Positions 24,355 to 33,136 of a DNA stretch of 64,000 nucleotides are shown piece after piece. The translations under genes were made by a program, and so were the position numbers. The notes under the pieces are model-generated. The model worked only from the letters and a program-made list of their open reading frames with translations, had not been told where the DNA came from and did no database searches. Source of the DNA: JAIBAC01 sp046331095 (GTDB lineage Bacteria > Actinomycetota > Acidimicrobiia > UBA2766); assembly GCA_046331095.1 (NCBI GenBank), contig JAXLRM010000005.1, positions 124,001-188,000 of the forward strand, read 5' to 3'. Positions within the stretch are counted from its first letter, which is position 1. Each line of letters starts with the position of its first letter.

Positions 24355-25872
24355 TCAGGACGAGAACAGCATCATGAACGACATGTGCTCGGCGGGGTTC
24401 ACGTTGTCGTCGACGTGGATGCGCTTCATGAGGCGGTACTCGTTGTAGCCGTGCACGCCCATCTCCGAACCGATCCCCGACTGCTTGTAGCCGCCGAAGG
24501 GGTGCTCGGGCGAGAGGATGTGGTGCTCGTTGATCCACACCGTGCCCGTCCGCATGCCCTCCGCGATGGTCTGGGCGCGCTCGATGTCGGAGCTCCACAC
24601 GGCGCCGGCGAGGCCGTACATGGAGTCGTTCGCGACCTTGACCGCGTCGGCGTCGTCGCTCACCTTGATGACGGAGAGGACGGGGCCGAAGATCTCCTCC
24701 TGGGCGATCTTCATCGAGTTGTCGACGTCGGCGAAGATCGTGGGCTCGTAGTAGTAGCCCTTGTCGAAGACCTCGCCGCTGGGGCGTTCGCCGCCGGTGG
24801 CGAGCTTGGCGCCCTCGTCCCTTCCGATCGAGACGTAGCGCTCGACGGTCTGGCGCTGGGTCTCCGACACGAGCGGGCCCTGGTCGGTCGCGAAGTCCAT
24901 CGGGTCGCCGAGCTTGATCTTGGCGGCGGTGTCGACGAGCGCGTCGAGGAAGTCGTCGTAGACCTTCGCGTTGACGAGCGCCCGGGTGCCGCTCTCGCAG
25001 ACCTGGCCGTTGTGGAAGAACGTGCCGAAGAGCACGCCCTTGGCGGCGAGCTCGAAGTCGACGTCGTCGGTCACGATCGTCGCGGACTTGCCGCCGAGCT
25101 CGAGGGTGACCTTCTTCACCGTCGGTGCGGCGAGTCCCATGATGCGGGCGCCGACCTCGGTCGATCCGGTGAACGCGACCTTGTCGACCATCGGGTGCGA
25201 GGCCATCACCTCGCCGACCGACGCGCCCGGGCCTGCGATGACGTTGACGACGCCCTTGGGGATGCCGACCTCGTCGGCGATGCGGGCGAGCTCGAGTGCC
25301 GTGATCGGCGTGACCGACGCCGGCTTGAGCACGATCGTGTTGCCCGCCGAGATCGCCGGCGCGATCTTCCAGCTCGCCATGACGAGGGGGAAGTTCCACG
25401 GCGTGATCTGGGCGCACACCCCGATCGGCTCGTACTTGAGGTAGTTCCTCTTGCCGGGGGTGACACCGGCCATGAGCGAGAACTCGGGGAGCTCCTCGTA
25501 GTCGCTCACGGTCTCGGCGTACTCGGCGAACTTGAGGAAGGTGCCCGCACACGTCATCGTGTCGGCGGTCATCGCCTTGCGGATCGTGCCGCCGCCGTCG
25601 AGGGTCTCGAGACGGGCGAGGTCCTCGGCCTTGGCCTGGATCGCCTCGCCGAACTTGCGCACGAGCTCGGCCCGCTCCTTGCCCGACATCCGCGGCCACG
25701 GCCCCTCGTCGAAGGCGCGCCGCGCCGCCTCGAGCGCCCTGACCGTGTCCTCTTCTCCGGCCTTGGCGATGTCGGCGATCTTCTCGCCGGTCGCGGGGTT
25801 GTAGGTCGGGAACGACTCGCCCGACGCGGCCTCCGACCACTCGCCGTCGATGTAGAGCTGGTAATCGGACAT
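24355..25872 (-). CDS. NAD(P)-dependent aldehyde dehydrogenase
   Basis: 505 residues from ATG 25872 (GGGGGG upstream). Oxyanion Asn in ITPWNFPL, cofactor glycine motif FTGSTEVG, general base Glu258 in LELGGKS, catalytic Cys292 in GQVCESGTR and EEIFGPVLSV are all in place. It oxidises an aldehyde to the acid. Pairing with DUF779 is typical of acetaldehyde/propionaldehyde-type enzymes, so a short-chain aldehyde is the best guess. The residues after the catalytic Cys (ESGTR) differ from the more common xxxSR. Confidence 0.93.
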   Translation of the reverse strand: MSDYQLYIDGEWSEAASGESFPTYNPATGEKIADIAKAGEEDTVRALEAARRAFDEGPWPRMSGKERAELVRKFGEAIQAKAEDLARLETLDGGGTIRKAMTADTMTCAGTFLKFAEYAETVSDYEELPEFSLMAGVTPGKRNYLKYEPIGVCAQITPWNFPLVMASWKIAPAISAGNTIVLKPASVTPITALELARIADEVGIPKGVVNVIAGPGASVGEVMASHPMVDKVAFTGSTEVGARIMGLAAPTVKKVTLELGGKSATIVTDDVDFELAAKGVLFGTFFHNGQVCESGTRALVNAKVYDDFLDALVDTAAKIKLGDPMDFATDQGPLVSETQRQTVERYVSIGRDEGAKLATGGERPSGEVFDKGYYYEPTIFADVDNSMKIAQEEIFGPVLSVIKVSDDADAVKVANDSMYGLAGAVWSSDIERAQTIAEGMRTGTVWINEHHILSPEHPFGGYKQSGIGSEMGVHGYNEYRLMKRIHVDDNVNPAEHMSFMMLFSS

Positions 25873-25986
25873 CGTCCCCCCTGGACTTCCTGGTGAGCGC
25901 GCCCCGACCTGCGGGCGGCTCCGACACGCCCAGTGTGGCACCGCGAGTTTGGGGCTCACAAGTGAGGGTCACGGCCGCCGGTGTGG

Positions 25987-26220
25987 CTAGGCGGGACCGC
26001 GTGTGAGAACCACCCAGAGGATCGCGGCGCCGATGACCAACACGATCGCGACGAGGATCGCGATCGCCCTCGCGCCGACGGGGCCGGCCCCGGAGACGGC
26101 TGCGCCGGTGTCGGAATCGGCTGCCGCGTCGTCGTGGACGTACTCGACCTCGCCCTCGTAGTCGGGGACGGCGGCGTCGCCGGGGTCATCGGGTCCCTCG
26201 TCTCGGACCGAGTCGCTCAT
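25987..26220 (-). CDS. Small tail-anchored-like membrane protein
   Basis: 77 residues: a very acidic N-terminal half (EGPDDPGDAAVPDYEGEVEY) and one membrane segment near the C-terminus (AIAILVAIVLVIGAAILWVVL) ending TRGPA. No family recognised. Its ATG overlaps the TGA of the MBL-fold gene (ATGA), so it is the last gene of the fxsA-nudix-MBL operon. Confidence 0.7.
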   Translation of the reverse strand: MSDSVRDEGPDDPGDAAVPDYEGEVEYVHDDAAADSDTGAAVSGAGPVGARAIAILVAIVLVIGAAILWVVLTRGPA

Positions 26221-27107
26221 GCAGGTCTCCAGGTCGCGTTCATGCCGGGCGGTTCACTCGAGGGCAGCTCCGGGTTGGCGGCGCCGGCATCCGCCTCCGC
26301 GGCCGGTACGTCGCCGTCCGGAACGGATCCGGTCACCCTCGCCTCGTCGCGCAGCTTGAGCAGGTGGGCGAGCACGGAGTAGCGCGCGACCGGGTGCAGG
26401 AATGGATCGACGTCGGTGTAGACGGCGGCCACCACGGCGTCGACGCTTCCGGCTCCCTCCGACACAGCGGCCAGCACCGCCGCCTCGCGTTCGAGCCGGT
26501 GCGACACGTACCAGTCGAGGACCGCGACCGCGTCCTCGATGACGGCACCGTGTCCGGGCAGGATGCGCGCCGGCCGCAGGTCGCGGGTGAGCGCGAGCGA
26601 TTCCAGGTAGGCGGCCATGTCACCGTCGGGCGGCGCGATCACGACCGTGGAGCCGAACATGACGTGGTCGCCGGTCAACAGGAACTCGTCGTCGAGCAGC
26701 CAGCAGACGTGGTCGGACGCGTGGCCCGGGGTGTGGATCGCCTGAAGGCTGTGCCGGCCGGCGGCGAGCACGTCACCTCCTGTCACCTTGATGTCCGGGG
26801 CCTCCAGCGCCGGGTGTCCGTGGGTCGCGATCGGCGCGCCGACTTCGGCCACGAGGCGGGAGGCGAGGGGCCAGTGATCGGCGTGATGGTGGGTGACGGC
26901 CACCGCCACGACCGGGCGGCCGCCAACGGCGGCGAGGATCGCGTCCAGATGGGTGTCGTCGTCGGGGCCCGGATCGACGACGACGACGGCATCGTCGCCA
27001 ACGACGTAGGCGTTGGTTCCGGGCCCCGTCATCGGACCGGGGTTCGGAGCCACGACCCGGACGACGCCGGGCTGGATCTCCTCGGGGACGCCCGGTGTCG
27101 GTGTCAC
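26217..27107 (-). CDS. MBL-fold metallohydrolase (LACTB2-like)
   Basis: 296 residues. Metal motifs VTHHHADHWP, HTPGHASDHVC, LLTGDHVM and LPGHG are complete, and the C-terminal helical part (VAAVYTDVDPFLHPVARYSVLAHLLKL) is that of LACTB2/hydroxyacylglutathione-hydrolase-like enzymes, which act on RNA or thioesters. No single substrate can be assigned. GTG 27107 overlaps the Nudix stop (GTGA). The last ~35 residues are low-complexity. Confidence 0.9.
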   Translation of the reverse strand: MTPTPGVPEEIQPGVVRVVAPNPGPMTGPGTNAYVVGDDAVVVVDPGPDDDTHLDAILAAVGGRPVVAVAVTHHHADHWPLASRLVAEVGAPIATHGHPALEAPDIKVTGGDVLAAGRHSLQAIHTPGHASDHVCWLLDDEFLLTGDHVMFGSTVVIAPPDGDMAAYLESLALTRDLRPARILPGHGAVIEDAVAVLDWYVSHRLEREAAVLAAVSEGAGSVDAVVAAVYTDVDPFLHPVARYSVLAHLLKLRDEARVTGSVPDGDVPAAEADAGAANPELPSSEPPGMNATWRPA

Positions 27108-27889
27108 GAGTCCTGATCCGGGCCAGGACGAAGGATCAGGTCTCGATCCGAAAGGCGCAGCACGAGCGCGCCGTCGTCACGCAGGACGACTTCCGGACGC
27201 TCGACCGCGACCGGTTTCGCGTGCCCTGCGGCGAGTGCCGCCGCCTTCGACCCGTGCTCCGCGAGCCACGTCAGGCTCGCGATCGTGGGCGGCAGGAGGA
27301 AGAGCTCGCCCACACGGGCACGTTCGAGCGCAGCTGCGGGTGTGACCCACTCGGTCGCCGTGGTCTCGTTGGCGTCGTGCGCGGCGACCTGGCCCTCCGG
27401 TGCCGCCACCAGGAAGAAGCGGGTGTCGAAACGCCGCGTCTCCCCTTTGGGCGTGACCCAGCGCGCCATGTAGGGGATGAGCGAGCAGTCGAGAGTCGCG
27501 CCGACGACCTCGAGGCACTCCGCGAAGGTCATCCGTCCCGCGAGCAGTGCTTCGCGCAACCGGGCGAGGGTCGCGGTGTCGACCTCGCCGTGGCCGACGA
27601 GGAGACCGGCCTCCTCGAAGGTCTCGCGCACGGCAGTCACCCAGAAGGAGAGCTCGACGGGGTCGAGGTCGCGCCCGGTCACGCGTGTGGACGCCGCGAT
27701 GGTGCGATCCTCGGGGTCGACCGCGCCACCGGGGAACACCATCGCCCCCGCGGCGAACGTGGCCTTGGAGGTGCGGCGCAGCATGAGGACCTCGGGACGA
27801 CCCGCGTCGCCGTCGCGCACGACGAGCACGGTCGCGGCATCGCGGATCACGTCGCCTGCGCCGGCGCCGGTATGGCCCACCTCGGTCAC
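27104..27889 (-). CDS. Nudix hydrolase
   Basis: 261 residues. The Nudix box reads GGAVDPEDR...AVRETFEEAGLLV, with an insertion after the first glycine pair as in NUDT19-like/CoA-related members; such length (~260) also suggests that subgroup. It hydrolyses a nucleoside diphosphate linked to another moiety; the substrate is not clear. GTG 27889 overlaps the fxsA stop and its own stop overlaps the MBL gene, so the unit is tightly coupled. Confidence 0.9.
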   Translation of the reverse strand: MTEVGHTGAGAGDVIRDAATVLVVRDGDAGRPEVLMLRRTSKATFAAGAMVFPGGAVDPEDRTIAASTRVTGRDLDPVELSFWVTAVRETFEEAGLLVGHGEVDTATLARLREALLAGRMTFAECLEVVGATLDCSLIPYMARWVTPKGETRRFDTRFFLVAAPEGQVAAHDANETTATEWVTPAAALERARVGELFLLPPTIASLTWLAEHGSKAAALAAGHAKPVAVERPEVVLRDDGALVLRLSDRDLILRPGPDQDS

Positions 27890-28779
27890 CGTTGCTCCTC
27901 CTGTGGCGGATTCGGTCGGCCACGTCTGGCCCGTCGGTGCCCGCCCGGCTGCTTCGCGGCCTTCGCCGAGCGGCGCTCACGACGCCTGCGAACGGGCGCT
28001 TCCTCCCAATCGCTGCCCTCCATGAACGCTCCCCACCCCGCCTCGTCCCCGGCCGGCTCGCTCCGTCCACCGCCGGCAGTGGCCTGTGGCGGTTGCGGTG
28101 CGGCCGGCATCGGGGAGATCGTCGTCGACTGCGAAGGGGGTGCGAGGACCGGGGGGAGCGGCGGCGCCATCGGGATCATGGGCCCAGCTTCTGGTGCCGT
28201 TGGCGTCGGGGCGGGGTCGAAGAAGGTGTCGACCACTGCTCCGTGAGCCTCGCTCTGGCCGGCGATGTGGCCGGTCGCAGCGGAAGCGTGGGCGAACGCG
28301 AACTGCTCACCGGTGAACTCGTCGTGTTGGCCCACCACGGCCGGTGCGAGGGCCGGTCGTGGTGGAGGAGGTGCCAGGGCCGGTGTCCTGCCGGCCTCGA
28401 TCGCGGGCAGGCGCCGACGCCGCCGGGCCGTGTCGGCGGCGGTCGCGCGGCGCCCCACGAACGCGCGCAGGGGGGGCGCGAGGAGGACCAGCCCGCAGAC
28501 GGTCGTGACCACGCCCGGAACCGCCAGCAGGATCGCGGCCACGTCGCGCAGGCCCGCTGCGATCGTGCGTGCGTCCGCCGGGCTCCTCCGGCGACGAGCC
28601 GAACGCCAGCGCCGGAGGCCGGACAGGCCGTCCTGACGCATGATCACGAGCCCGGCCACGGAACCGACCACGACCAGGGCGAGCACCAGCGGCCACGGCG
28701 CCCACACGAGGATCTGGCTCAGCACTGCGATCTCGAGCATCGGCACGGCGACCGCGGCCAGGATCAGGAGAGGCAACAC
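27886..28779 (-). CDS. fxsA: FxsA family membrane protein with long tail
   Basis: 297 residues. The N-terminal ~115 residues are the FxsA core: LPLLILAAVAVPMLEIAVL, WPLVLALVVVGSVAGLVIMR and VPGVVTTVCGLVLLAPPLR. The remaining ~180 residues are a Pro/Ala-rich cytoplasmic tail ending in basic clusters (RRRRERRSAKAAK), which the E. coli protein (~158 residues) lacks. FxsA relieves phage F exclusion of T7 in E. coli; its native role is unclear. GTG 28779 starts the operon; the fold starts right at it. Confidence 0.82.
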   Translation of the reverse strand: MLPLLILAAVAVPMLEIAVLSQILVWAPWPLVLALVVVGSVAGLVIMRQDGLSGLRRWRSARRRRSPADARTIAAGLRDVAAILLAVPGVVTTVCGLVLLAPPLRAFVGRRATAADTARRRRRLPAIEAGRTPALAPPPPRPALAPAVVGQHDEFTGEQFAFAHASAATGHIAGQSEAHGAVVDTFFDPAPTPTAPEAGPMIPMAPPLPPVLAPPSQSTTISPMPAAPQPPQATAGGGRSEPAGDEAGWGAFMEGSDWEEAPVRRRRERRSAKAAKQPGGHRRARRGRPNPPQEEQR

Positions 28780-28804
28780 ACCTGGAGGTTATCGACGCCC
28801 GCCT

Positions 28805-28946
28805 CGTTCTGGGCGCTGGCATCCGATCGATTCCCGACCCGGGCGCGCCCACCAGACGCAATCCCGACTTGGGCGATGCGCCCACCCCATCCGGCCTGGG
28901 GTGGGCGCTGGGAACGGGTTTGGGCCAGAGTCGGCGCCCCAGAACG
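28805..28946 (-). repeat. Repeat array, family 3, 3' of whiB
   Basis: CGTTCTGGGCGC at 28805-28816 pairs with GCGCCCCAGAACG at 28934-28946. Between them two related ~35-bp units (TCCCGACCCGGGCGCGCCCAC near 28832 and TCCCGACTTGGGCGATGCGC near 28862) match the layout of the array at 19717-19760. A perfect 12-bp hairpin at 28878-28908 sits in the centre. Confidence 0.65.
28878..28908 (-). terminator. Perfect 12-bp hairpin
   Basis: Arms GCGCCCACCCCA (28878-28889) and TGGGGTGGGCGC (28897-28908), 7-nt loop. No T-tract. Part of the array 3' of whiB. Confidence 0.5.
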
Positions 28947-28973
28947 CCCGGCACGACGAGGGGACCGTCTACG

Positions 28974-29010
28974 CGACGAAGCGGGACGGTCCTGCCGTCC
29001 CGCTTCGTCG
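28974..29010 (-). terminator. Perfect 16-bp hairpin downstream of whiB
   Basis: Arms CGACGAAGCGGGACGG (28974-28989) and its complement (28995-29010) with a 5-nt loop, 76 bp after the whiB stop. No T-tract. The strongest simple hairpin in the window and a likely whiB terminator. Confidence 0.6.
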
Positions 29011-29086
29011 GGTCGTTCTCGGTGGCAGCCCCTCGTTCCCCCCGAGGGACATCCACCCCATCACTTCCGAGTGTTCACCATGCCAG

Positions 29087-29365
29087 TCAAACGACCTCCG
29101 CCAGGAGCACCCTGCGCTCGGCTTCGGTTGTCCCCCCCCAGATGCCGTGTGCCTCGCGCGTGTCCAGCGCGAAGCCGTAGCATTCTTCGACCACGGGACA
29201 AACGCCGCAAATGGCTTTTGCCCGCGATTCCCGGGACTCCCGATCCTCCTTGCGCTCCGGGTGGTTCGGCGGGAAGAAGAGGTACGCCTGCGGCCCGCGA
29301 CATGCTGCACGCAGCTGCCACGGGTCGTCGCTCGTGTACTCGATCTGTCGGTATCCCCGCTTCAT
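29087..29365 (-). CDS. WhiB-family [4Fe-4S] transcription regulator
   Basis: 92 residues from ATG 29365. Cluster ligands Cys22, Cys53, Cys56 and Cys62 (C-x30-C-x2-C-x5-C), the GIWGGTTEAERR turn and a preceding aromatic/basic N-terminus define the family. WhiB proteins bind sigma-A and respond to NO, O2 or redox state; the paralogue cannot be named from the sequence. A longer start 60 nt upstream is possible but GAGGG lies next to 29365. The promoter at 29375-29403 would give a leaderless or nearly leaderless mRNA. Confidence 0.93.
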   Translation of the reverse strand: MKRGYRQIEYTSDDPWQLRAACRGPQAYLFFPPNHPERKEDRESRESRAKAICGVCPVVEECYGFALDTREAHGIWGGTTEAERRVLLAEVV

Positions 29366-29374
29366 AGGACCCTC

Positions 29375-29403
29375 ACGATACGTGCCCGCGTGGTTGTCCA
29401 CAA
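29375..29403 (-). promoter_or_regulatory. whiB promoter
   Basis: Minus-strand TTGTGG (29398-29403) and TATCGT (29375-29380) with a 17-bp spacer. The predicted start of transcription falls at or within a few bases of ATG 29365. Confidence 0.6.
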
Positions 29404-29509
29404 GGGGAAAAATGGGCCCAGACACACCGTTTTCGCAGGTCAGGCCACCTGGACGCGCACACCGCGCGCGTATGCCTGTGAACAGTCGCCCACAGTGGTG
29501 ACATGTGCG

Positions 29510-30955
29510 TCACTGCACTAGTTGGGGCCCGGGGTCGGAGACGTCATCGCCGACACCCGGGTCGACCTCGAGCACGATTCCCTGGATCGCCCGCACCGTC
29601 ACGGGCGTCCCCGCGGCGATCCGGCCCCGGTGCGCTCGCGCCTGCCAGACCGCCCCGTCGATCTCGACCGTGCCCTCGGGCGTCAGTGCCGTCACGGTTC
29701 TCCCCGCCGCGTCGAGGAGGCGGTCGCGTCCGATGGTCGGCGTTGCGAAGCGCGTCCGCACCACTGTCGTCATCGCCACCGCGAAGAACGCGAGGACTCC
29801 ACCGACCACCAGGATGACCGCCCACCAGTGCACGTCGAAGGTGCCATGGGTGAACCACACCGACCCTGCAACGAGAGCACCCGCGCCGAGCACGGTGAAA
29901 CCGCCGAGCGTGCCTTGCTGCACGTCGACGCAGAGCAGGATGATGCCGACGACGAGCAGTGCCACAGCCCACCAGTTCACGGGGAGCGCGCCCGCGGCGA
30001 CGAAACCGATCGCAAGACAGAGACCACCGAGGACGCCGGCGATGCCGATCGAGACGGCATAGAACTCGAACGCAATGGCAAGAAGCCCGATCGAGAGCAT
30101 GACGTAGGCATACGTGGGCGTGTGCATCTTGTGCAGGAAGCCCTCGAAGTACCCCAGGCTCGTGAACAGCACCAGGACCTTGGGCGCCTGCTGGGCCTGC
30201 TCGGACCCCTCGGCCCTCACGAGCTCGAACAGATCCATCTTGACGACCTGTCCGCCCGGCAGGAGCACTGCTCGGTCGTCGGCTCCCACGAGAGCCTCGC
30301 CGACGGTCGGCGCCGTCAGGTCGGACACGCCGTCGACGCCGCCGGCACCGACCTTCACCTCGTGCTCCAGCAGGACCGGCCACCCGCCTGGGTCCCCCTT
30401 GGGCCTCAAGTGCTCGAACGTCGTCAGCGCCTCGGCATCGGTCAACGTCTCGCCGCTCCGGAGGTCGACCGGGTTGAGCGGCCCGACAGTGGTCTCGGGG
30501 GCAACCGCGACGATGTCGGCCGCGGCCAGCAGGAGAACTCCGCCCCCGGCAACCTCCGAGGATCCCGCCGGGCCGACGAACGCTACGACCGGGACAGCCG
30601 CATCGCGCACGTCCTCTGCCAACGCGACGCTGTCCACGCCCAACGCACCGGGCACCTTCTTGAACCGGAGCATGATGCCCACGGTGTCGTTGGCGGGATC
30701 GGCGGCCTTTGCGAGCGAATCACGTATCTCCCCGGCGACGATCGAGTCGATGGGCCCGTCCACCTCCACCACGTAGAAGCGGCCGCTCAGCTCGGGGGCC
30801 TCGGCCGGCAGGCTGGTCGCCGGTTCCTCGGCTGCAGCAGGCGATGCGATCGCGAGCGCCGTACCGAACACGAGGCCGAGCGCGACCAGCAGGGTCCACC
30901 GCACCCGCCGCCACCGGGACCACCTGGGCCCGGGCGGTATGCTGCGCGAAGTCAT
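29510..30955 (-). CDS. NfeD/ClpP-class membrane protein, probable pseudoprotease
   Basis: 481 residues. A signal peptide (RWTLLVALGLVFGTALAIASPAAA) is followed by a ClpP-like domain (FYVVEVDGPIDSIVAGEI to about residue 220), four or five membrane segments (residues ~280-400) and a C-terminal NfeD OB-fold ending VTVRAIQGIVLEV. In NfeD1b-type proteases the serine sits in a SAG motif; here the matching stretch is SSEVAGGGVLLLAA with no serine at that place, so catalysis is doubtful. Start ATG 30955 shares the CATG with the divergent ATPase. NfeD proteins usually act with stomatin-like partners; none is adjacent. Confidence 0.82.
   Translation of the reverse strand: MTSRSIPPGPRWSRWRRVRWTLLVALGLVFGTALAIASPAAAEEPATSLPAEAPELSGRFYVVEVDGPIDSIVAGEIRDSLAKAADPANDTVGIMLRFKKVPGALGVDSVALAEDVRDAAVPVVAFVGPAGSSEVAGGGVLLLAAADIVAVAPETTVGPLNPVDLRSGETLTDAEALTTFEHLRPKGDPGGWPVLLEHEVKVGAGGVDGVSDLTAPTVGEALVGADDRAVLLPGGQVVKMDLFELVRAEGSEQAQQAPKVLVLFTSLGYFEGFLHKMHTPTYAYVMLSIGLLAIAFEFYAVSIGIAGVLGGLCLAIGFVAAGALPVNWWAVALLVVGIILLCVDVQQGTLGGFTVLGAGALVAGSVWFTHGTFDVHWWAVILVVGGVLAFFAVAMTTVVRTRFATPTIGRDRLLDAAGRTVTALTPEGTVEIDGAVWQARAHRGRIAAGTPVTVRAIQGIVLEVDPGVGDDVSDPGPQLVQ
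30938..30943 (+). promoter_or_regulatory. -10 box for ArsA-like operon (leaderless)
   Basis: TATGCT lies 10 bp before ATG 30954, placing transcription start at about that ATG. No Shine-Dalgarno site is present, so a leaderless mRNA is likely. The box lies inside the NfeD-like gene's signal-peptide codons on the other strand. Confidence 0.5.
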
Positions 30956-31895
30956 GGACCTGCCTTCACTGTTGGACAGTCGTGTCTGCATCGTGAGCGG
31001 GAAGGGAGGGGTCGGCAAGACCACCGTCTCCGCGGCCCTCGCCCTCGGATGCGCCGCCGCGGGACGGCGCGTCCTGTTGGTCGACGTAGAGGGCAAGAGT
31101 GGCCTATCGGCTCTCTTCGGTGCCAGCCCGCTCGGCTACGAGACGATCGAGCTTGCCAACGGCGTCGACGGCCGTACGATCACCCCCGACGAGGCCCTCC
31201 TCGAGTTCCTCGCAGATCACAACCTCGCGTGGCTCTCGAAGCGCCTCCAGTCGATGAACCTCATCGACGTGGTCGCGAGCGCGGCGCCCGGGATCAAGGA
31301 CATCCTCGTCCTGGGGAAGGTCAAACAGATCGAGCGATCCGGCGAGTACGACCTGGTCATCGTCGATGCCCCCGCCGCGGGGCACACCCTCACGTTCCTG
31401 GGTTCGGCGGAGGGCCTGCTCGCAGCGGTCCGCGTGGGTCCGGTCCTCACCCAGGCACGTGAGGTGCACGGGCTGCTGACGGACCCGACACGCTGCAAGG
31501 TCGTGCTCGTCACCTTGCCCGAGGAGACCCCCGTCAACGAGACCGCGGAGACCGCCGACGCTCTCGTCGAGATGGGCATCCACACCGCCGCCGTGATCGT
31601 GAACGGCTGGTACCCGGGTGGCCCGGCCGTGACGACCGAGGACGTCCTCCACGACGCCGCGCTCGCGCGTGTCGTCGTCCCTGCCCCGGAAGCCGACGCC
31701 CTCGCGGCGGCAGCCAACTTCCGGGCCATGCGCCACGAGCTGCAACTCCATCAGCTCGGCCGGCTCGAGGATCTGCTCGCCCTTCCCTTCCTGGTGCTGC
31801 CGTTCCTGTTCACCGCCGAGCTCGGCATCGAGGAGCTCGAGGTCCTCGCAGCGGAGTGCGGGGCGCAAGCTGCCGCGCTCCAGGGGGCCGCGTGA
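30954..31895 (+). CDS. ArsA/Get3-like ATPase, first of a pair
   Basis: 313 residues. Deviant Walker A SGKGGVGKTTVSAALALG near residue 16, switch LLVDVEGKSGLSALFG, and VIVDAPAAGHTLTFLGSAEG. One ATPase domain, no metal-binding cysteine triad, so not an arsenite pump. It overlaps the second ATPase gene by a GTGA. An adjacent pair of such ATPases near a whiB gene recalls mycobacterial Rv3679-Rv3680 (a proposed two-subunit ATPase complex), so a heteromeric ATPase is likely. Start ATG 30954 is favoured over ATG 30939 because of the -10 box position. Confidence 0.88.
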   Translation: MDLPSLLDSRVCIVSGKGGVGKTTVSAALALGCAAAGRRVLLVDVEGKSGLSALFGASPLGYETIELANGVDGRTITPDEALLEFLADHNLAWLSKRLQSMNLIDVVASAAPGIKDILVLGKVKQIERSGEYDLVIVDAPAAGHTLTFLGSAEGLLAAVRVGPVLTQAREVHGLLTDPTRCKVVLVTLPEETPVNETAETADALVEMGIHTAAVIVNGWYPGGPAVTTEDVLHDAALARVVVPAPEADALAAAANFRAMRHELQLHQLGRLEDLLALPFLVLPFLFTAELGIEELEVLAAECGAQAAALQGAA

Positions 31896-33124
31896 CCGAC
31901 ACCGCCACCGAGTCGGCCGGCGCGATCCGGGCTGGGGGCGAACTCGCCGACCTGATCCGCCGCAGCGGCACGCTCGTCTTCTGCGGGTCCGGCGGTGTCG
32001 GCAAGACGACGACGGCAGCGGTCGTCACGATCCATGCCGCCCGTCTGGGCCTGTCGGCGGTCGTCGTGACGATCGACCCGGCGCGGCGTCTCGCCCAAGC
32101 GCTCGGGGTGGGCGAGCTCGGAGACCTGCCGCGCCTGATCGATCCTCAACTCTGGGACCCCGACGGCGAGCGCGCCCCGGGAGGATCGTTGGCTGCGGTG
32201 ATGCTCGATGCCAAGTCGACCTTCGACAACCTCGTGCACAAGTACTCGGCCGGGCCCGAACAGGCCGAGAACATCATCAACAATCGCTTCTACAGCAACA
32301 TCTCCTCGGCCCTGTCGGGCACCCAGGAGTACATGGCGATGGAGAAGCTCTACGAGCTCCACGAGGAAGGCGAGTTCGACCTCGTCGTCGTAGACACCCC
32401 GCCGTCGCGCAATGCCCTCGAGTTCCTCGACGCGCCCAACCGGCTGACCCGGTTCCTCGAGGGCCGCGCGTTCCGGGTGCTCACCGCACCCGCCCGCGGC
32501 AGCATGCGCGTGCTGAACCGCGCGGCGCGCCTGTTCCTGCGTACGGCATCGCGCGTCCTCGGCAGTGAGGTACTCGAGGACGTCGTCGAGTTCTTCGCCG
32601 CCTTCGAGGGGATGTACGAGGGCTTCCACGAACGTGCGTCGCGCGTGCGGGAGCTGCTCTCGTCGGAGCAGACGTCGTTCGTCCTCGTAGCCTCACCGCG
32701 GCGTGACGCGATCCAGGAGGCCGAGTACTTCGCCGAGGAGCTCGCCGCCATGTCCCTGCCGGTGGCCGCGGCGGTGGTCAACCGGCTGCATCCCCGCTTC
32801 CACGCCTCACTGGCCGAAGCGACGAGGCTGCGCGCCGCGGGCATCTGCGCCGCGGGTGAGACAGCGGCCGACTCCGAAGCGGAAGCCGCCGTCGCCCGCC
32901 TCGCCGACCTCTACGCCAACCTGGCCTCCTTCCAGGAGATCGCGCACCGCGAGGAGGCACAGCTCGATCGACTCCGCAAGCTGATCGGTGACGCACCCCT
33001 CGCCCGTGTGCCCTTCCTGGGCGACGACGTGCACGATTTCGCCACTCTGCGATTGCTGGAGGACAATCTCTTCCCGCAGGGGCCCGCCGCCGACGATGGC
33101 GCACAGTCGGGCCCCGACACCTAA
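31892..33124 (+). CDS. ArsA/Get3-like ATPase, second of a pair
   Basis: 410 residues from GTG 31892 (GGGGG upstream, 4-bp overlap with the gene before). Walker A is GSGGVGKTTTAAVVTI; note S in place of the first Lys of the KGGVGK signature, a variation also typical of one partner in such pairs. VVTIDPARRLAQALG, VVVDTPPSRNALEFLDAP and a helical C-terminal region (LRKLIGDAPLARVPFLGDDVHD) follow. Likely pairs with the first ATPase; one subunit may be catalytic and the other structural. No anion-channel gene is nearby. Confidence 0.88.
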   Translation: MTDTATESAGAIRAGGELADLIRRSGTLVFCGSGGVGKTTTAAVVTIHAARLGLSAVVVTIDPARRLAQALGVGELGDLPRLIDPQLWDPDGERAPGGSLAAVMLDAKSTFDNLVHKYSAGPEQAENIINNRFYSNISSALSGTQEYMAMEKLYELHEEGEFDLVVVDTPPSRNALEFLDAPNRLTRFLEGRAFRVLTAPARGSMRVLNRAARLFLRTASRVLGSEVLEDVVEFFAAFEGMYEGFHERASRVRELLSSEQTSFVLVASPRRDAIQEAEYFAEELAAMSLPVAAAVVNRLHPRFHASLAEATRLRAAGICAAGETAADSEAEAAVARLADLYANLASFQEIAHREEAQLDRLRKLIGDAPLARVPFLGDDVHDFATLRLLEDNLFPQGPAADDGAQSGPDT

Positions 33125-33136
33125 GGAGACCGCTCC

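Larger units (their letters stand above)
28780..29086. other. 307-bp intergenic region made of hairpins (family 3 plus two strong stems)
   Basis: Between the fxsA start and whiB stop. It holds CGTTCTGGGCGC (28805-28816) and its near-inverse (28934-28946), a repeated CCCGAC..GGGCG..GCGCCCAC unit, and two perfect hairpins listed separately. I see no gene. The fxsA promoter must lie within it but is not obvious. Confidence 0.6.

Noticed and set aside
31892..33124. Arsenite-pumping ATPase
   Set aside because: Both ATPases have a single domain, lack the Cys metal site, and no arsenite membrane channel or ArsR is adjacent.
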